64,000 bases of DNA from Euborellia annulipes. Its lineage: Eukaryota; Arthropoda; Insecta; Dermaptera; Anisolabididae. Every line of letters begins with the position of its first letter. Positions within the stretch are counted from its first letter, which is position 1. The stretch covers positions 1 to 64,000 of the forward strand of contig JAKCPI010016402.1 in NCBI GenBank assembly GCA_023213315.1, read 5' to 3'. The translations under genes and the position numbers were made by a program. Below are positions 1 through 11,539 of this stretch, in pieces. A model generated the notes under the pieces. The model saw nothing but the letters and a program-made list of their open reading frames with translations, did not search any database and had not been told where the DNA came from.

Positions 1-106
1 GCTTCGCGTCTAGTCAGAAAAAAATTAAAACCCTGAAAAACTTCCCTGGATCCGCCTTTGGGTTTTACACATAGTATAATTTTCTAGAATGCGTCTTACT
101 TTAGGT

Positions 107-439
107 CAGTGGTTTCCAAACTTTATGTTACAAGGCCTCCCTTAAAAATATTTAATCGTATGACGCCCCCCCCCCACATACATTTAATAAAATAATACAA
201 AAACAAGAAAAAATACTAAAAATATAAATTTAGGTCCTATATAAAAATATTTTTTTTATTTATTCATATTTATTATTCTAATTAAAAACTCCGTCCCAGA
301 ATCTTCTAAATTATTTTATTATTTTATTTATAAAACTTGCAATCATTTGGAAAATTGATCTTGGGTGGTCAATATTCGCGCCTCCCCTTAGATTAGTCCG
401 CGCCTCCCAGGGAGGCGCCTCACAGTTTGGAAAACGCTG
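107..439. mobile_element. hAT-like MITE
   Basis: Inverted ends CAGTGGTTTCCAAACTTT and AGTTTGGAAAACGCTG, typical of hAT non-autonomous elements. Imperfect 8-bp flanks CTTTAGGT and CTCTAGAG. Contains poly-C and is AT-rich inside. Confidence 0.55.
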
Positions 440-649
440 CTCTAGAGTCAGCACTTCCAGTACCGGGGTCTTTGACGGGAATAAGCAGGAAGTTGCGGGA
501 AGAGGGTTTTTAGCAAATATCTCGAAAACTATGCGGTTTTCAGCAAATATTCATCTATACAAAAATAATCGAAATTAAATTACAAACAAAAATGGTCTAG
601 TACATAATCACGCTAAAGTTAACAGTTAGGGAGATTTAGAGAGGTAAAA

Positions 650-1136
650 TTTATAATTCATATGAAACGAGACACGGGTAGAAAAATATTTATATCTTGT
701 TACCATGGCAACCATTTCTTTATCTTTCCTATGAAGAACAAGAGTAAAGTGGTTTTCATGAGATTTCAATGGCAAAATGAGAATATACATTGAGCATCTA
801 AAAAATAATTGATTTTTGAATTTTAATCAAAATCGAAAAAACTGAAAAAGTGTATCAGTCAAGTACTAGTACTATTTAGCCGATTTTGTTCAAAAGCTTC
901 GTGTCACGCTCCATGGGGGTGCCTAACTTAAATATAAAATTTCAACCTCCTAGCTTTTTTCTTACTTGAGATATTTTGTTCACAGACGCACAGACAAACC
1001 ATGTCGCGAAAACCACTTTTTTTGATTCAGGGGACCTCAAAACGTGTATATCCATCAAAATCTCGACATCGAATTTTAGAATCCAATACTTTCTCTCTTT
1101 ATATATTAACATATAAATAGAGGTAAGAGAAAGTAA
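650..1136 (+). mobile_element. 670-family copy, 5' truncated
   Basis: Starts within the TTACCATGGCAACCATTTC block and ends with the 3' hairpin AGGTAAGAGAAAGTAAAA. A more fragmentary copy follows at 1519-1685. Confidence 0.65.
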
Positions 1137-1388
1137 AAAATTACGACACTTTAAGTAGTGAAGGAAATAAATCGAAAGAATGATTGTTTTGTATTTACTT
1201 TGGAACACCATGTGTCTTTACAAGTGAATCTTTAAAATACAAATATTATTGTTTTTTTGTTGTTTGTTTATTGAACATCGATAGTTTACTAAGTGATTGC
1301 CTTCCAAAAAAATTCCAATATTCTTAAATTAAATCATTTAAAGAAAAGGAAAAGATAAATATTTATTATCGATTTAACAACAAAACAG

Positions 1389-1508
1389 CTCTCGGGCTTG
1401 GCGTAGTTGGTAGCGTGCCTGCCTTGTATAAAAATGTATGTAAATGTCGAGGGTTCGGATCCCAGGCAGTCCGATGATTTTATTTAAGGCATTTGGATAC
1501 CAAAAAGA
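1389..1508 (+). mobile_element. tRNA-derived SINE (family A), truncated
   Basis: Box A region TGGCGTAGTTGGTAGCG and box B GGTTCGGATCCC, followed by GCAGTCCGATGATTTTATTT. Family A copies share this order. Confidence 0.7.
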
Positions 1509-2324
1509 CCAAATTGAAAAAAAAAAAACTGAAAAAAAACTTCAGTAAAGTACTAGTACTTTTTGGCCGATTTTTTTTTTTGTCTCAGGGGATTTCAAAG
1601 AGTGTATAATTCTCAGACTTTCAACCTCGAACGTTTAACATGATCGCAATACTTTCTCTCTCTCTATATATAAGATATAAAATAACCATGTTTCATTTAA
1701 TTTTAAATATAATAAAAGCAAAGCAAAATAATAATAGGATTAATCTAGAGATTGTAAATGATGGTGGCATTTACAAGTAAACATATTTACTAAATATCTC
1801 TTTACTAAGTGTTATATTTTAGTATCAAATCCATTTCCACCCTGGGAGCGCACACAAATGAATAATTGTCCTTAATTCTCCGGCGTTTCTGTTTTTGGGA
1901 TGGATTTATTATAATATTTTATTCAGTATTTGAAGTGGAAGAGAAGAGGGCAAAAGGGATTAAAACTCCACAACTCATTTAAGGTGATTAATCTACGAGT
2001 ATTAGGGTATTTCATGCATATTGTAATAATAGACGTCATCTAAACCCTCGACCTTCCAGTTTATAAATAAAACAACGCTCATTAAGAATTCGCAAATTAA
2101 TTTCGTTATTTGAGTCAAATAAATTTGTTTTTAATGAATTTCTCGTTTCTTTTTTGGGGGGAGGTAATTATTGATATCAGATAATCTTTTATTAAATACT
2201 TTCTTTTACCTATATATGCGTGGTTCAAAGCAAAAGTGGACCAAGTCCAAAACAAAACAATTTTCTTATTTTTTGGATACACGAAGGAACCAAGCGCCTT
2301 TAACCTAAATCTGCCTCTATATGA

Positions 2325-2937
2325 ATATATAATAGAGAGAAAGTATTGGATTCATGTTAAAAATTCGATGTCGAGATTTTGATGGATATGCACGTTTTGA
2401 GGTCCCCTGAGTCGAAAATTGGTCTGTCTGTGTGTGTGTGTGTGATCTTTGAAGAAAATATCTTAAGAACAAAAAGAGCTAGGAGGTTGAAATTTTATAA
2501 TTACGTTGGGTATTCTCCTGGCACGTGACACGAAGCTTTTCAACAAAATCGGCCAAAAAGTACTGGTACTTTACTGATTCAATTTTTCAGTTTTTTCCGA
2601 TTTTCTCAAAATTGGCTACGACGATTTTGATTAAAATTCAAAAATCTATTATTTTTTAGATGCTCTTTAAAATGTATATTCTCATTTTGCCATTGAAATC
2701 TTTTGAAGACCACTTTACTCTTGTATTTCATAGGAAAGATAGGAGAAATAGTTGCCATGGTAACAAAATATAAATATTTTTTCATCTTGAATTCAAATGT
2801 ACCATAGGTATGTCGGAAACTAAATATATATAGACTCAAAAAATCTGGTGTGACAAGCACAGCATACAACTTTCTCTTGCCGAAGGGTAAAAGAAAGTTG
2901 AGTGCTGTGCGACCAGTCACACCAGAATTTTTTTTCG
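2325..2937 (-). mobile_element. 670-family copy, nearly full length
   Basis: Reads in the minus direction from the TCTGGTGTGAC hairpin (about 2845-2935) to the AGAGAAAGTATTGGA end at 2335. It contains the conserved ACCATGGCAAC and GACCTCAAAACGTG-like blocks. Confidence 0.7.
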
Positions 2938-3244
2938 ATTTTCGAAATTACCAATTCGGGTAACACACGTCCGCAATCCTTGGCCAAATATATTTGATAA
3001 TATCAAAGAAATGGAGATATAACTTTGCAATATAAGCAAGAAGCTATAAAAGCATCTTTTGAGAGAGTATAACGTCCATTTTATGACGTCACAGGACTAT
3101 GATAGCCAAAATGCAATTAAAGAGGCCATATTGTTTTTAATTAAATATTTTTATTTAAAAAAAAAAAAAAACATTCTATACATGTATACATAGAAAGTAA
3201 AAAAGTAAAAATTTATCGGTTTTCTTATTTCCCCATAGATAGAA

Positions 3245-3331
3245 GGGGTCGTCCACATATTACGTAACGCCTTTTTTGACGATTCTAGTCCCCCTTCCAC
3301 CCTAAAGGTTACATAATATGTGGACGACCCC
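3245..3331. mobile_element. Short TIR MITE
   Basis: 87 bp: GGGGTCGTCCACATATTACG to TATGTGGACGACCCC. A second copy, broken up by other insertions, runs from about 37922 to 39162. Confidence 0.75.
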
Positions 3332-3535
3332 ATATAAGATTTCGTTAAAAAAAAGTTTTTTTTTTTTTAATAATGAACATATTAAATTGTAAAGAAATTC
3401 ATACGAAACTTCATTAACTCTGTCCTTGAATGTCTGTTTTATTTAAGGTGGAGGGACGCTGCGGATAATAAAATTTAATCACGGCCCGTGTCAATTGGTA
3501 AATATCTCTCGCCCTTAGTATTAATGACTTTGAAA

Positions 3536-3560
3536 GAGAGAGAGAGAGAGAGAGAGAGTC
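3536..3560. repeat. (GA)n microsatellite
   Basis: An uninterrupted GA tract of about 12 units. Other simple repeats: (CA)n at 13481-13515, (TA)n at 21690-21712 and 61371-61392, (GTGC)n at 28822-28840. Confidence 0.85.
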
Positions 3561-4433
3561 TAAGGAGAGTAATTATAGCGAAAAGGGAAGAGGAAAACGG
3601 AAAATAACGCTCAAGAGAGCAAGTGAGAGCGGGAGAGGGGACACTTTGACTTTTAATTAATTACAAAACCCCTTTTCAAACAGGTATTATATTATTTATA
3701 CTCTGATCTTGTGAAAAATTTTATTTTCAATAAATTATATCCGCCGGGGGGCCTGGAAACGGAGAATAGCAACAGTGACCAGAATCGTTGCTGTTCAGTG
3801 ATACCGAGCGAAGTGAAAGTTCGGGATTGGTGACCCCGAGCAATCAGCGAGTGGAACCCCCCCCCCCCCCCCGGTAGCCATCGTTGTATTTAAAAATTAT
3901 ACGAATAAAGAAATAACCCCTAAATGGCCTCTGTGGCCGAAAAGAGTTTAGAAAAAAAAAATAAATACGAATTTGCAAAGCTTTTCGTTTTTAGTTGGGT
4001 AGTTATATAGCAGGAAAGTTTCGTAACCTAATTTATTACTTAATTAAATTTAAATTAAATATAATTTTGATGAATTAATGATGTTTGAAATCTTGAAACC
4101 AAATTTTTTACGAATAATTTCTGAACTACTGAACGGATCGTCATGAAATTTGCTCCAGCTCTAGAGGCCATAGTCCTAATTATTATGCATCAGTTTCAAA
4201 ATATTTAGTTCAGAAGAAACTGAGAAAATCGTGGTTCGCAATAATAAATTACCGCTCCCTGTGGTCCGATTCCCTCCTAGTTTTAAAAGCATCTTAGGTC
4301 CACTTAGGACTACAAATTTACCAATCCTCATTCTAATCCGATGAATAGTTTCAGAGATTTAAGCAAATCATATATATACATACACGTGGGGTCGTTATGA
4401 CCTGAAACGTAAAGATATATAATTGGGAAGTTA

Positions 4434-4651
4434 GGTTAGGTTAGGTTGAAGTGGCCGTTCCCAGAGAGGGAACGCACTTAGGCCAATTAGGCCCTTTGTG
4501 ATACCACGGTGGGGCTATCCCCCTACCTACCCTAAGAGGAGACTTCGGCAGGATGGTTGAATTATTTGCGGCAAGCTGGATCCGAACCCGAGTCGTGTTG
4601 AGACTTCGGACTCCGTAATCCTAAGCTTAGCCGGCTTAGCCATTGCCTCCT
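4434..4651 (-). mobile_element. tRNA-derived SINE with 14-bp TSD
   Basis: Flanked by TAATTGGGAAGTTA at 4420-4433 and again at 4652-4665. Read on the minus strand it has a tRNA-like head (GGCTAAGCCGGCTAAG, box B GGGTTCGGATCC) and ends in (CCTAA)3, i.e. (TTAGG)3 on the plus strand. Confidence 0.75.
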
Positions 4652-5089
4652 CTAATTGGGAAGTTACGATCATAATACTTTCCCCTTATATAAAATATCG
4701 ACGTTCTAATTAGTAAAGTGTCTAACTCCACTTTTTTTGAAAATCATTTTTTGTATTTTCTGTTGAAAAATATCATTCTCCTTATGCCCTGAACGGGGTA
4801 AGAGCGTAATTCAAATTTTTCAGTTCGAAAAGTGTTTAACACTGGCTCTAACAATGACAAGGAAATGTTTTTTGGCTCTCCTGGAAAATAAACAAAAATG
4901 GAGTTAGCCACTTTGCTAATTAGAACGTCGATATAATATATTGGCGGGAAAGTAAAATTGATGGCATTATATAAGAGTATAGAGAATTGTTATTACGCGT
5001 TTATTGTCAGGGTAATTGAATATTCATGTAGTGTGAAAAGCAATAGTTCCTAAACTTTAGATTTGCATTAACTATTTTTACTTTAACAC

Positions 5090-5660
5090 TGTATGGATGT
5101 ATTGTGAACATGTCAATAATGCGATGTCGAGATGCAAAAACTCGTTTTGAGGGTCGCTCAATCACAAAAAGTGGATCTCTGATCTGTTTGTGAATTAAAT
5201 TTCTAACGACAAAGAGAGCTTCGAACTTGAAATTTGATATTTGAGTTTGACACCCCTCTGGCATGCAATACGAACTGTTAAATAAAATTGGCCAAAAAGT
5301 CAGGATGAGAAAAAAAAATGCTTTTTTATTTCAATGTGCTCGTCGACGTTTCGGGCGCTAATCTCAGGACTTTACAGGTGTCAATTATAACTTTAAGGTG
5401 TCATTAGTATTTTTAACATTTAGATTACAATGTATAATTCTAGATAACTAGTAGTATGCTTTGATTCAATACAAGATGTTGTTAAAGCAAATCTCTCGAT
5501 TAGAATGTAGAACGTCGAGGAGCACATTGAAATAAAATCCGTATCTTGGCCAAAGAGTACTAGTACGCGTACATTACTGATGCACTTTTTCAGCTTTTTT
5601 GATATTCTCAAAATTCACTGTAATGATTTTCATAAATCATTTGTTTCAAAATTTTTTAAC
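5090..5660 (-). mobile_element. Diverged 670-family copy split by a foldback
   Basis: Shares GATGTCGAGAT, TTTTGAGG and GGCCAAA-AGTACTAGTAC with the family in minus orientation. Interrupted at 5301-5545 by the hammerhead foldback. Confidence 0.55.
5301..5545. mobile_element. Hammerhead-bearing foldback element with 13-bp TSD
   Basis: A 245-bp insert with opposed GTCGACG-type ends, flanked by TTGGCCAAAAAGT (5288-5300) and TTGGCCAAAGAGT (5546-5558), one mismatch. It interrupts a minus-strand copy of the 670-bp family, whose sequence resumes on the far side, so the insertion event is read directly. It carries the broken hammerhead at 5338. Its sequence matches the arms of the larger foldback at 58588-60113. 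Confidence 0.75.
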
Positions 5661-5804
5661 TTTGATTAAGATTCTAATTAGGTTCTGAGAGAGACCCAGA
5701 ATGCAATTTTGGAACTTGTCGAGAAAAATGATCTGATATTAAATAAGAGTAAATCGTCAGTTGTTTATTTTAGGTACAGAGGAAACAAACTTGGGTTTAT
5801 TTAA

Positions 5805-6285
5805 TCCATTTGGTTTTTAATCTTAACTTAATAATTGGAAAATGGGAATGATAATGCGAAACCAATAGAGGCATGCTAAAAACTGAGAAAAATATTTATT
5901 TAGCAATTGAAGATTTTAATTATTTTAAATTATTTAAAAAATTATATTTTATCAATTTAAAAATTGAATAATTAAATCTCACAATTATTTTTTTATAATT
6001 CGTCATATACGTATATTAAATTTCAACTTTCATATTTTTGATGTAACGGTTTGATGATGTCCCGGTTTGCAATGCGGCATGCTGATAGTAGAGCAAAAAA
6101 ATTAAAAAAGTTTCACTTAAAAAAAAACCTTATTCAATTTTTAAATTGATAAAATAAAATATTTTAAATAATTTAAAATGATTCAAATCTTCAATTGCTA
6201 AATAAATATTGTTCTCAGTTTTTAATATGCGTCTATTGATTTCCCATTTTCCAATTATTAAATTAAGATTAAAAAGGCGATTTTA
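5805..6285. repeat. Large inverted repeat
   Basis: Left arm about 5810-5970 and right arm about 6120-6280, largely complementary (CTTAATAATTGGAAAATGGG and its complement). The loop has CGGTTTGCAATGCGGCATG. No TSD recognised. Confidence 0.7.
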
Positions 6286-7313
6286 ATACCCTTAATTGAA
6301 TAATTTTCTGAAAATTTTCAGTTAAACGCCTACGATCCGAAAAAAAAGTTTCACTTGCATCGTGGTTTCATAAAAGCACACAATTATTTTTTTTTATTTT
6401 TTTAATTCACCCTAAAAGAATTTAAGATCTCGAATAAATTTCATATTTGTATTTAACTGGCAATTTCCTTTGATAATCATCAAAAGGGGTTCTTTTGATA
6501 AATAACATATCACCTAGTCTACTTGACATCTGTCACATGTCATTTATATTAATATTTAGCCTTTATATTATATTAATATAATAAAAATAGTCTCGTGTAG
6601 ATTTCACTCTTAAATTATTATTTATAATCCTTATCCCTCTATTTACAAAATAAATCCTGATAGCAAGAATAATTTATTTTCTCTCACATGAATAAATAAA
6701 TATAAATAAATAATAAATAAATAGCTGTTCGCTTGGTATGAATTAATTGGAAAACATTAAATGAACAATTTGTTTACTCTCCTGACATATTGGAAATGAT
6801 GAATAAATTAGTTTGAACATTGCCATTTGCAACTGTGTAAACAGAATGCACGCATTGGTGCTCGAAGATAAATTGGTGTGGGGCGGGTGAATTCTTTTCT
6901 TTAATAAATATTTGAGAATTTGTAACGATATTTATTTATAGGTACAGTCGGTTCACAAGTGTTCGAGAGTGGAGCCTTGAACTTAGGCAACCAAAATGCT
7001 CGCCGCAAGTGTTGTCTTTTCTCCTTCAATTAAGGGGGTTGAAGAGGTAGATGTTAATCAAGTTTTTTCCCGATAAGAGGGCGTTGTGTGTCTTAAAAAG
7101 TAAGCCAAAAAAAACACCTATTTTGAAAATTTGCCAAGAGATGTCAGCATGGTAGCTAATAATATTTAATGCATTTGGTTGATTTTCATTGATCTTTTAA
7201 CAATAAATACTTTATAAATGTTATTATATAAGTTATTATGTATGTAGGGGGGCTAGGATGTTGGCTTCTACAAAGAAGATCCGCGTTTAAATCCTAGGCT
7301 TGAGCGATTCTTT

Positions 7314-7350
<37 letters not shown>

Positions 7351-7484
7351 CACTTTTGTGTTCCTTTCTATATTTTGTTATACCGGTATAAAAATCCAAA
7401 GGTTTTTTCTCAGTTTTCCTTCAAGATACAAGAAAGGTATCAAAAAACCAAGAAGAAAGAAAAAAATCATAGCACGAGTAGTGA

Positions 7485-7906
7485 AATGAAGTGGTTTTCA
7501 AAAGATTTCAAAGGCAAAATGAGAATATACATTTTAAAGAGCATCTAAAAAAGAATTGATTTTTGAATTTTAATCAAAATCGTTGAATTGAATTTTCAAA
7601 AATCGAAAAAAAAAAATTTAAAATTACATGATTAAAGTACTAATACTCTGGCCGATTTTGATTAAAAGTTTATTTTCACACCTCAGAGGGGGGTGTCTAA
7701 CTTAAATATAAAATTTCAACCTTCTAGCTCTTTTCGTTCATGAGATATTTTGTTCACAAAACAGATCGCGTTGCAAAAAACACTTTTTTGGATTCATGGG
7801 ACCTCAAAACGTGTATTTCCATCAAAAACTCGACATCGAATTTTCGATATGACCGCAATACTTTCTCTTTCTATATTTACATATCTAGGTAAGAGAAAGT
7901 AAAATT
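7485..7906 (+). mobile_element. 670-family copy, 5' truncated
   Basis: Family sequence from the GTGGTTTTCAAAAGATTT block to the terminal AAGAGAAAGTAAAA. A foldback is inserted exactly at its end. Confidence 0.65.
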
Positions 7907-7963
7907 GGGCATTGGAGACTTTGCAGCCAAAGAATTAAATAAAAAACTTTTATTTTATTATTA

Positions 7964-8006
7964 ATCGTCGACGTTTCGGTCGCAAATCACGACCTTCATC
8001 GGGACC
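7964..8006 (-). ncRNA. Hammerhead-like motif, U4 to C
   Basis: Minus strand: GGTC, CCGATGA, A, GGTCG/CGACC, GAAAC, GTC, GAC. Stem II is perfect and GAAAC-GTC is intact; only CTGA is changed to CCGA. Left arm of the foldback 7907-8241. Confidence 0.65.
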
Positions 8007-8112
8007 AGAATATTTATTTTCAGAAACAAATTGTATAATATTTATAAACAATGATATAATTTTTTTTTATAAATATTATACAATTTGTTTCTGAAAATAA
8101 ATATTGACATAA

Positions 8113-8151
8113 GTCCTGAGGAAGGTCGTGATTTGCGACAGATACGTCGAC
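8113..8151 (+). ncRNA. Hammerhead-like motif, one core change
   Basis: GTC, CTGAGGA, A, stem II GTCG/CGAC, GATAC (expected GAAAC), GTC, GAC. Inverted partner of the motif at 7964; here CTGAGGA is intact and A14 is changed. Confidence 0.62.
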
Positions 8152-8811
8152 GATTAATAATAAAATAAAAAGTTTTTTATTTAAATTCCTTGGCTGCAAA
8201 GTCTCCTATACCCAATTTAAAATCTTCAGCCATTTCTCATCGAAAGTAAAATTATATAACTTTAATGTCTTGAATACATATTAACATCATATTAATTAAA
8301 GAATCATCCATTTTTTTTTTCATAGCACGCCGGAGTTTTAAATTAATTTCAATTCCCTAATTAATCTTCCCTTTGTCTCTAACACACCGTAAACAATGAA
8401 ACGACAGTCTAATCCGTCTTAATATTGATAAATTAACAAACGAACAACTGTCATGTGTGTTGTTCTGTCGAAAATGATTAATTAAATTATTCAAAAAAAG
8501 TAAAAAAAAAAGAATATATTTATTTATTAACACGTGATTAGTTGGAATCCAATAAAACAGGACGTTTAAGTATTCACCAGGGCTTGTATTATTGAATTGT
8601 CAGCAACAAGGACGGAAGGGAACTCAGAGACAATAGAAAGGGCTAACGCGCGTTTCCATACAAACAATGAACTAAATTAATAATTGAAAATGGAGTTTGG
8701 CAAAAAAAAAAAACAAAAAAAATACTAATAAACTCTAAAACAAAAAAATAACGTTTAAAATATGAATATGAAAATCTATATTTAATAAACGACAGCCGGA
8801 AGCCATTGGTA

Positions 8812-9490
8812 AAAAATCTGGTGTGACTGGTCGCACACAAGTTTTTTTTTTTATTTTTTTGTCGAGATATACCAGTATTTAATTTCTCATAGCTCCTCAG
8901 TTCCAAACATGACCACTTGCATTTTATAAGAAAAAATCTGGTGTGACTGGCGCACAACTTCCTCTTACCCTTTGGCAAGAGAAAGTGTACACCAGATTTT
9001 TTGTGTACACCAGATTTTTTGTGTCGAGATATATTTAGGTGCTCTTAGCACTTTAGTTCAAAGCTTGACCACCCGATTCATATATGGCACTGAGCTACGA
9101 ATGCTTCCACATCAGTAAAGTGCACTTCAAAGAAATTCCACGAAAAATTTCACTAATATACTTTTTAAAGAGCATCTAAAAAATAGTTGATTTATGAATT
9201 TTAAACAAAATGGTTGCAGCGAATTTTGAGAAAATCGAAAAAAAAACTGAAAAAGTACATCAGTTAAGTACTAGTACTCTTTGCCCGATTTTGATTAAAA
9301 GCTTATTTTCACCCCTTGGGTAGGTGTCTAACTTAAAATATAAAATTTCAACCTCGTAGCTCTTTTAGTTCCTGAAATATTTTGTTCACAGACATACAGA
9401 CAGACAGACAGAATCAAAATCTCGACATAGAATTTTTGGCATGAATCCAATACTTTCTCTCTATATATTTCATATATAGGGTAAGAGAAA
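8812..9490 (+). mobile_element. 670-family copies, rearranged
   Basis: Several TCTGGTGTGACTGG hairpin pieces (8817, 8937, 8990), followed at 9150-9490 by a body and a 3' end with GACAGACAGACAG and the terminal hairpin. Appears to be nested or unequally recombined copies. Confidence 0.55.
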
Positions 9491-9667
9491 GTAAAAAGTT
9501 ACATAGGCTCTGTGTATTTTAATGTTGGCATCTTGAAATGGTTGGCTGTGCTTCCAAAATTGGAACAAAAGACACAAACGTAAAAAAATTTTTAATATCA
9601 CAATGACATTTACATGTTTTGGGGCAAAATAAAAAAAAATATAATTTATTTCAAAGAATCATCTTTG

Positions 9668-9696
9668 CTTCTGAGGAACACTCAAAACGTCGACCA
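9668..9696 (+). ncRNA. Hammerhead-like remnant
   Basis: CTGAGGA at 9671 followed by a collapsed stem II, then AAAAC, GTC, GAC. Related in wording to the copies at 8113 and 17260, but stem II is lost. Confidence 0.35.
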
Positions 9697-9757
9697 AAAT
9701 AAATTAACATTTTTTCTGCTGTATGTATTCATTTCCAAATTTTTTATAATAGGCGGA

Positions 9758-10388
9758 ATGAAAAATCTGGTTTGACTGGTCGCACAGTACACAACTTTCT
9801 TTTACCCTTCGGTAAAAGAAAGTTCTGCACCGAGCTGTTCACACCAGATTTTTTTGTGTCGAGATATATTTAGTTTCCCATAGAACCTTAGTTTCATACG
9901 AGAGGGTGCCTAATTTAAATATAAAATTTCATCCTCGTAGCTCAATTCCTTCATGCTAAAAATCGTTACACACAAACAGACAGACCAATTTGCGTTATTT
10001 GGACTCAGGGGACCTCAAAACGTGTATATCCATCAAAATCTCGACATCGAATTTTTGACATGAATCCAATACTTTCTCTCTCTATACATTAACTTATATA
10101 TAGAGGTCAGTGGCGGATTAATGCAATTTTGTCGGGGGGGGGGGGGGGCAGTTTTTTTTTTATTTATTTTTTTTATTTAAGGATTTTGTGGGCATCTATG
10201 GTCATTTAGGCCCCTTTCCTATTTATTTAAATTGATTGGTAACAAATTCAATTGAAATTAAAGCCCGGAAATCATAATTTCTTTAGATTACTAGTTTTTA
10301 TAATATTGTGAATTTCTTCTCGGGGGGGGGGCGATCGCCCTCTGCCCCCTTCTAATCCGCCCCTGATAGAGATAAGAGAAAGTAAAAA
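9758..10388 (+). mobile_element. 670-family copy, internally deleted and interrupted by hAT MITE
   Basis: 5' hairpin at 9760-9860, body deleted, 3' part to the terminal hairpin. The hairpin's last bases (GATAAGAGAAAGTAAAA) reappear after the hAT-like insert at 10108-10365. Confidence 0.65.
10108..10365. mobile_element. hAT-like MITE with poly-G tract
   Basis: Ends CAGTGGCGGATTA and TAATCCGCCCCTG, flanked by ATAGAGGT / ATAGAGAT (8 bp, one mismatch). Internal G runs of 9 to 18. Confidence 0.7.
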
Positions 10389-10389
10389 G

Positions 10390-10900
10390 GGATGAGTCAA
10401 TTTTATCTCATTTGAATATTGAGTTCAAAAATATTCATGGGGAAGTTTTTTAATAAAAATAGTCAATGGATATGTAACAAGTTCATAAGCCAAAGGAAAT
10501 TTTACTATTCAGTATTTTCCCATCCAATAGATATATAATTGTTATTGAATCCATTTAGACTAAATGGAGCAGGGAACGATTATCCAACATTGGGCATTAA
10601 TGGCCCTTTGTATCTATAAACAAGACATAGAGAGAGATGGAATTCTAAAATGTGAACAAATAGAGAGATAGAGAGAGTGTGTGTGCAGCTAGTCCATCTG
10701 TAGTTTATCTGTCGCAGCATCCATCCCCCGGGCAAATCAATCAAGAACCAATTGAAGCGCTTAATGGCCAATCTGCCTGCCCATCGAATAAAATTTCCCT
10801 TCGTGCATGACAATTAATAAATATCACATCAATTAATTCATTTTATTTACGTATACATTATATTAAAAAAAATAAAATAATATTTTAGTAAATCATCATT
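10390..10900. other. Repeat-poor stretch, no gene identified
   Basis: GC-richer than its surroundings at 10560-10810. An open frame on the minus strand (77 codons) matches no family. Possibly a conserved non-coding block or UTR. Nothing else seen. Confidence 0.25.
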
Positions 10901-11237
10901 AAATAATATAAATAAATAAATATTATAAAATAAAAAATTCAATACTGTGACTCGTAAAGTGAAGCGTGCGGGGTCATTAAAAAATATATAATATTTAGGA
11001 TGAATGCATCAATTACCATTGGCGTAATCAGCTCGAATGATAAATTAAATATTTAAAAAATAATAATAATAAAATTATATGTACAGTATTATAAACAATA
11101 CTTGCTCTCTCTATATATTAACATATATATAGAGGTAAGAGAAAGTAAAAATGCACAGAAGATAAATTTCAAAATAGATTTTAATTTTTTATAGGACATA
11201 AGAACTGAGAAAGGTTGCGAATTTCGACAAGGTAAAT

Positions 11238-11539
11238 CAGGGGCGTATATAGGGGGAGCCCCCCCCCCCCCAAAATGCTTGCTAGGCCCAGTAGTGCAAA
11301 AATTTTGGTTCCGAATGTTCGGCGGGGCAGCAAAAAAATTTTCGTAGGGTGGAAAATTTTGGTTCCGCGAAAGAGGGAAATGTTCCGCGGGGCGGCAAAA
11401 TTTTCGTGTGTGTCTCTAAAAAAAAAGGTAAAATGATTTTCACGGACGGGAAAAAAAATTTTCGCAGGGCGGAAACTTTGGTTTGGAAAATTTTTTGAGT
11501 TCAGGCCCCCTCCGAAAAAAATTTCTATATACGCCCCTG
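11238..11539. mobile_element. hAT-like MITE
   Basis: Ends CAGGGGCGTATATAG and CTATATACGCCCCTG, 8-bp flanks AGGTAAAT / AGGTAAAA. Internal tandem copies of an AAAATTTTCG-like unit explain the open frame across it on the minus strand, which is not a gene. Confidence 0.7.

Larger units (their letters stand above)
7907..8241. mobile_element. Hammerhead-bearing foldback element with 12-bp TSD
   Basis: A 335-bp palindromic element. The arms begin near GACTTTGCAGCCA and its complement, and carry opposed hammerhead motifs at 7964 (-) and 8113 (+). It is flanked by GAAAGTAAAATT at 7895-7906 and 8242-8253. It is inserted at the extreme 3' end of a 670-family copy. A short unpaired tail follows the right arm. 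Confidence 0.78.

Noticed and set aside
1389..1470. Possible functional tRNA genes
   Set aside because: Boxes A and B are present, but acceptor and anticodon stems do not form and the SINE body follows; tRNA-derived SINEs instead.
8812..9010. CRISPR-like spaced repeats
   Set aside because: The repeats are element hairpin ends of variable spacing in a eukaryotic genome.
10580..10813. 77-codon minus-strand frame in a GC-richer block
   Set aside because: It could be an exon but no family, splice site or start support; kept only as an unexplained stretch.
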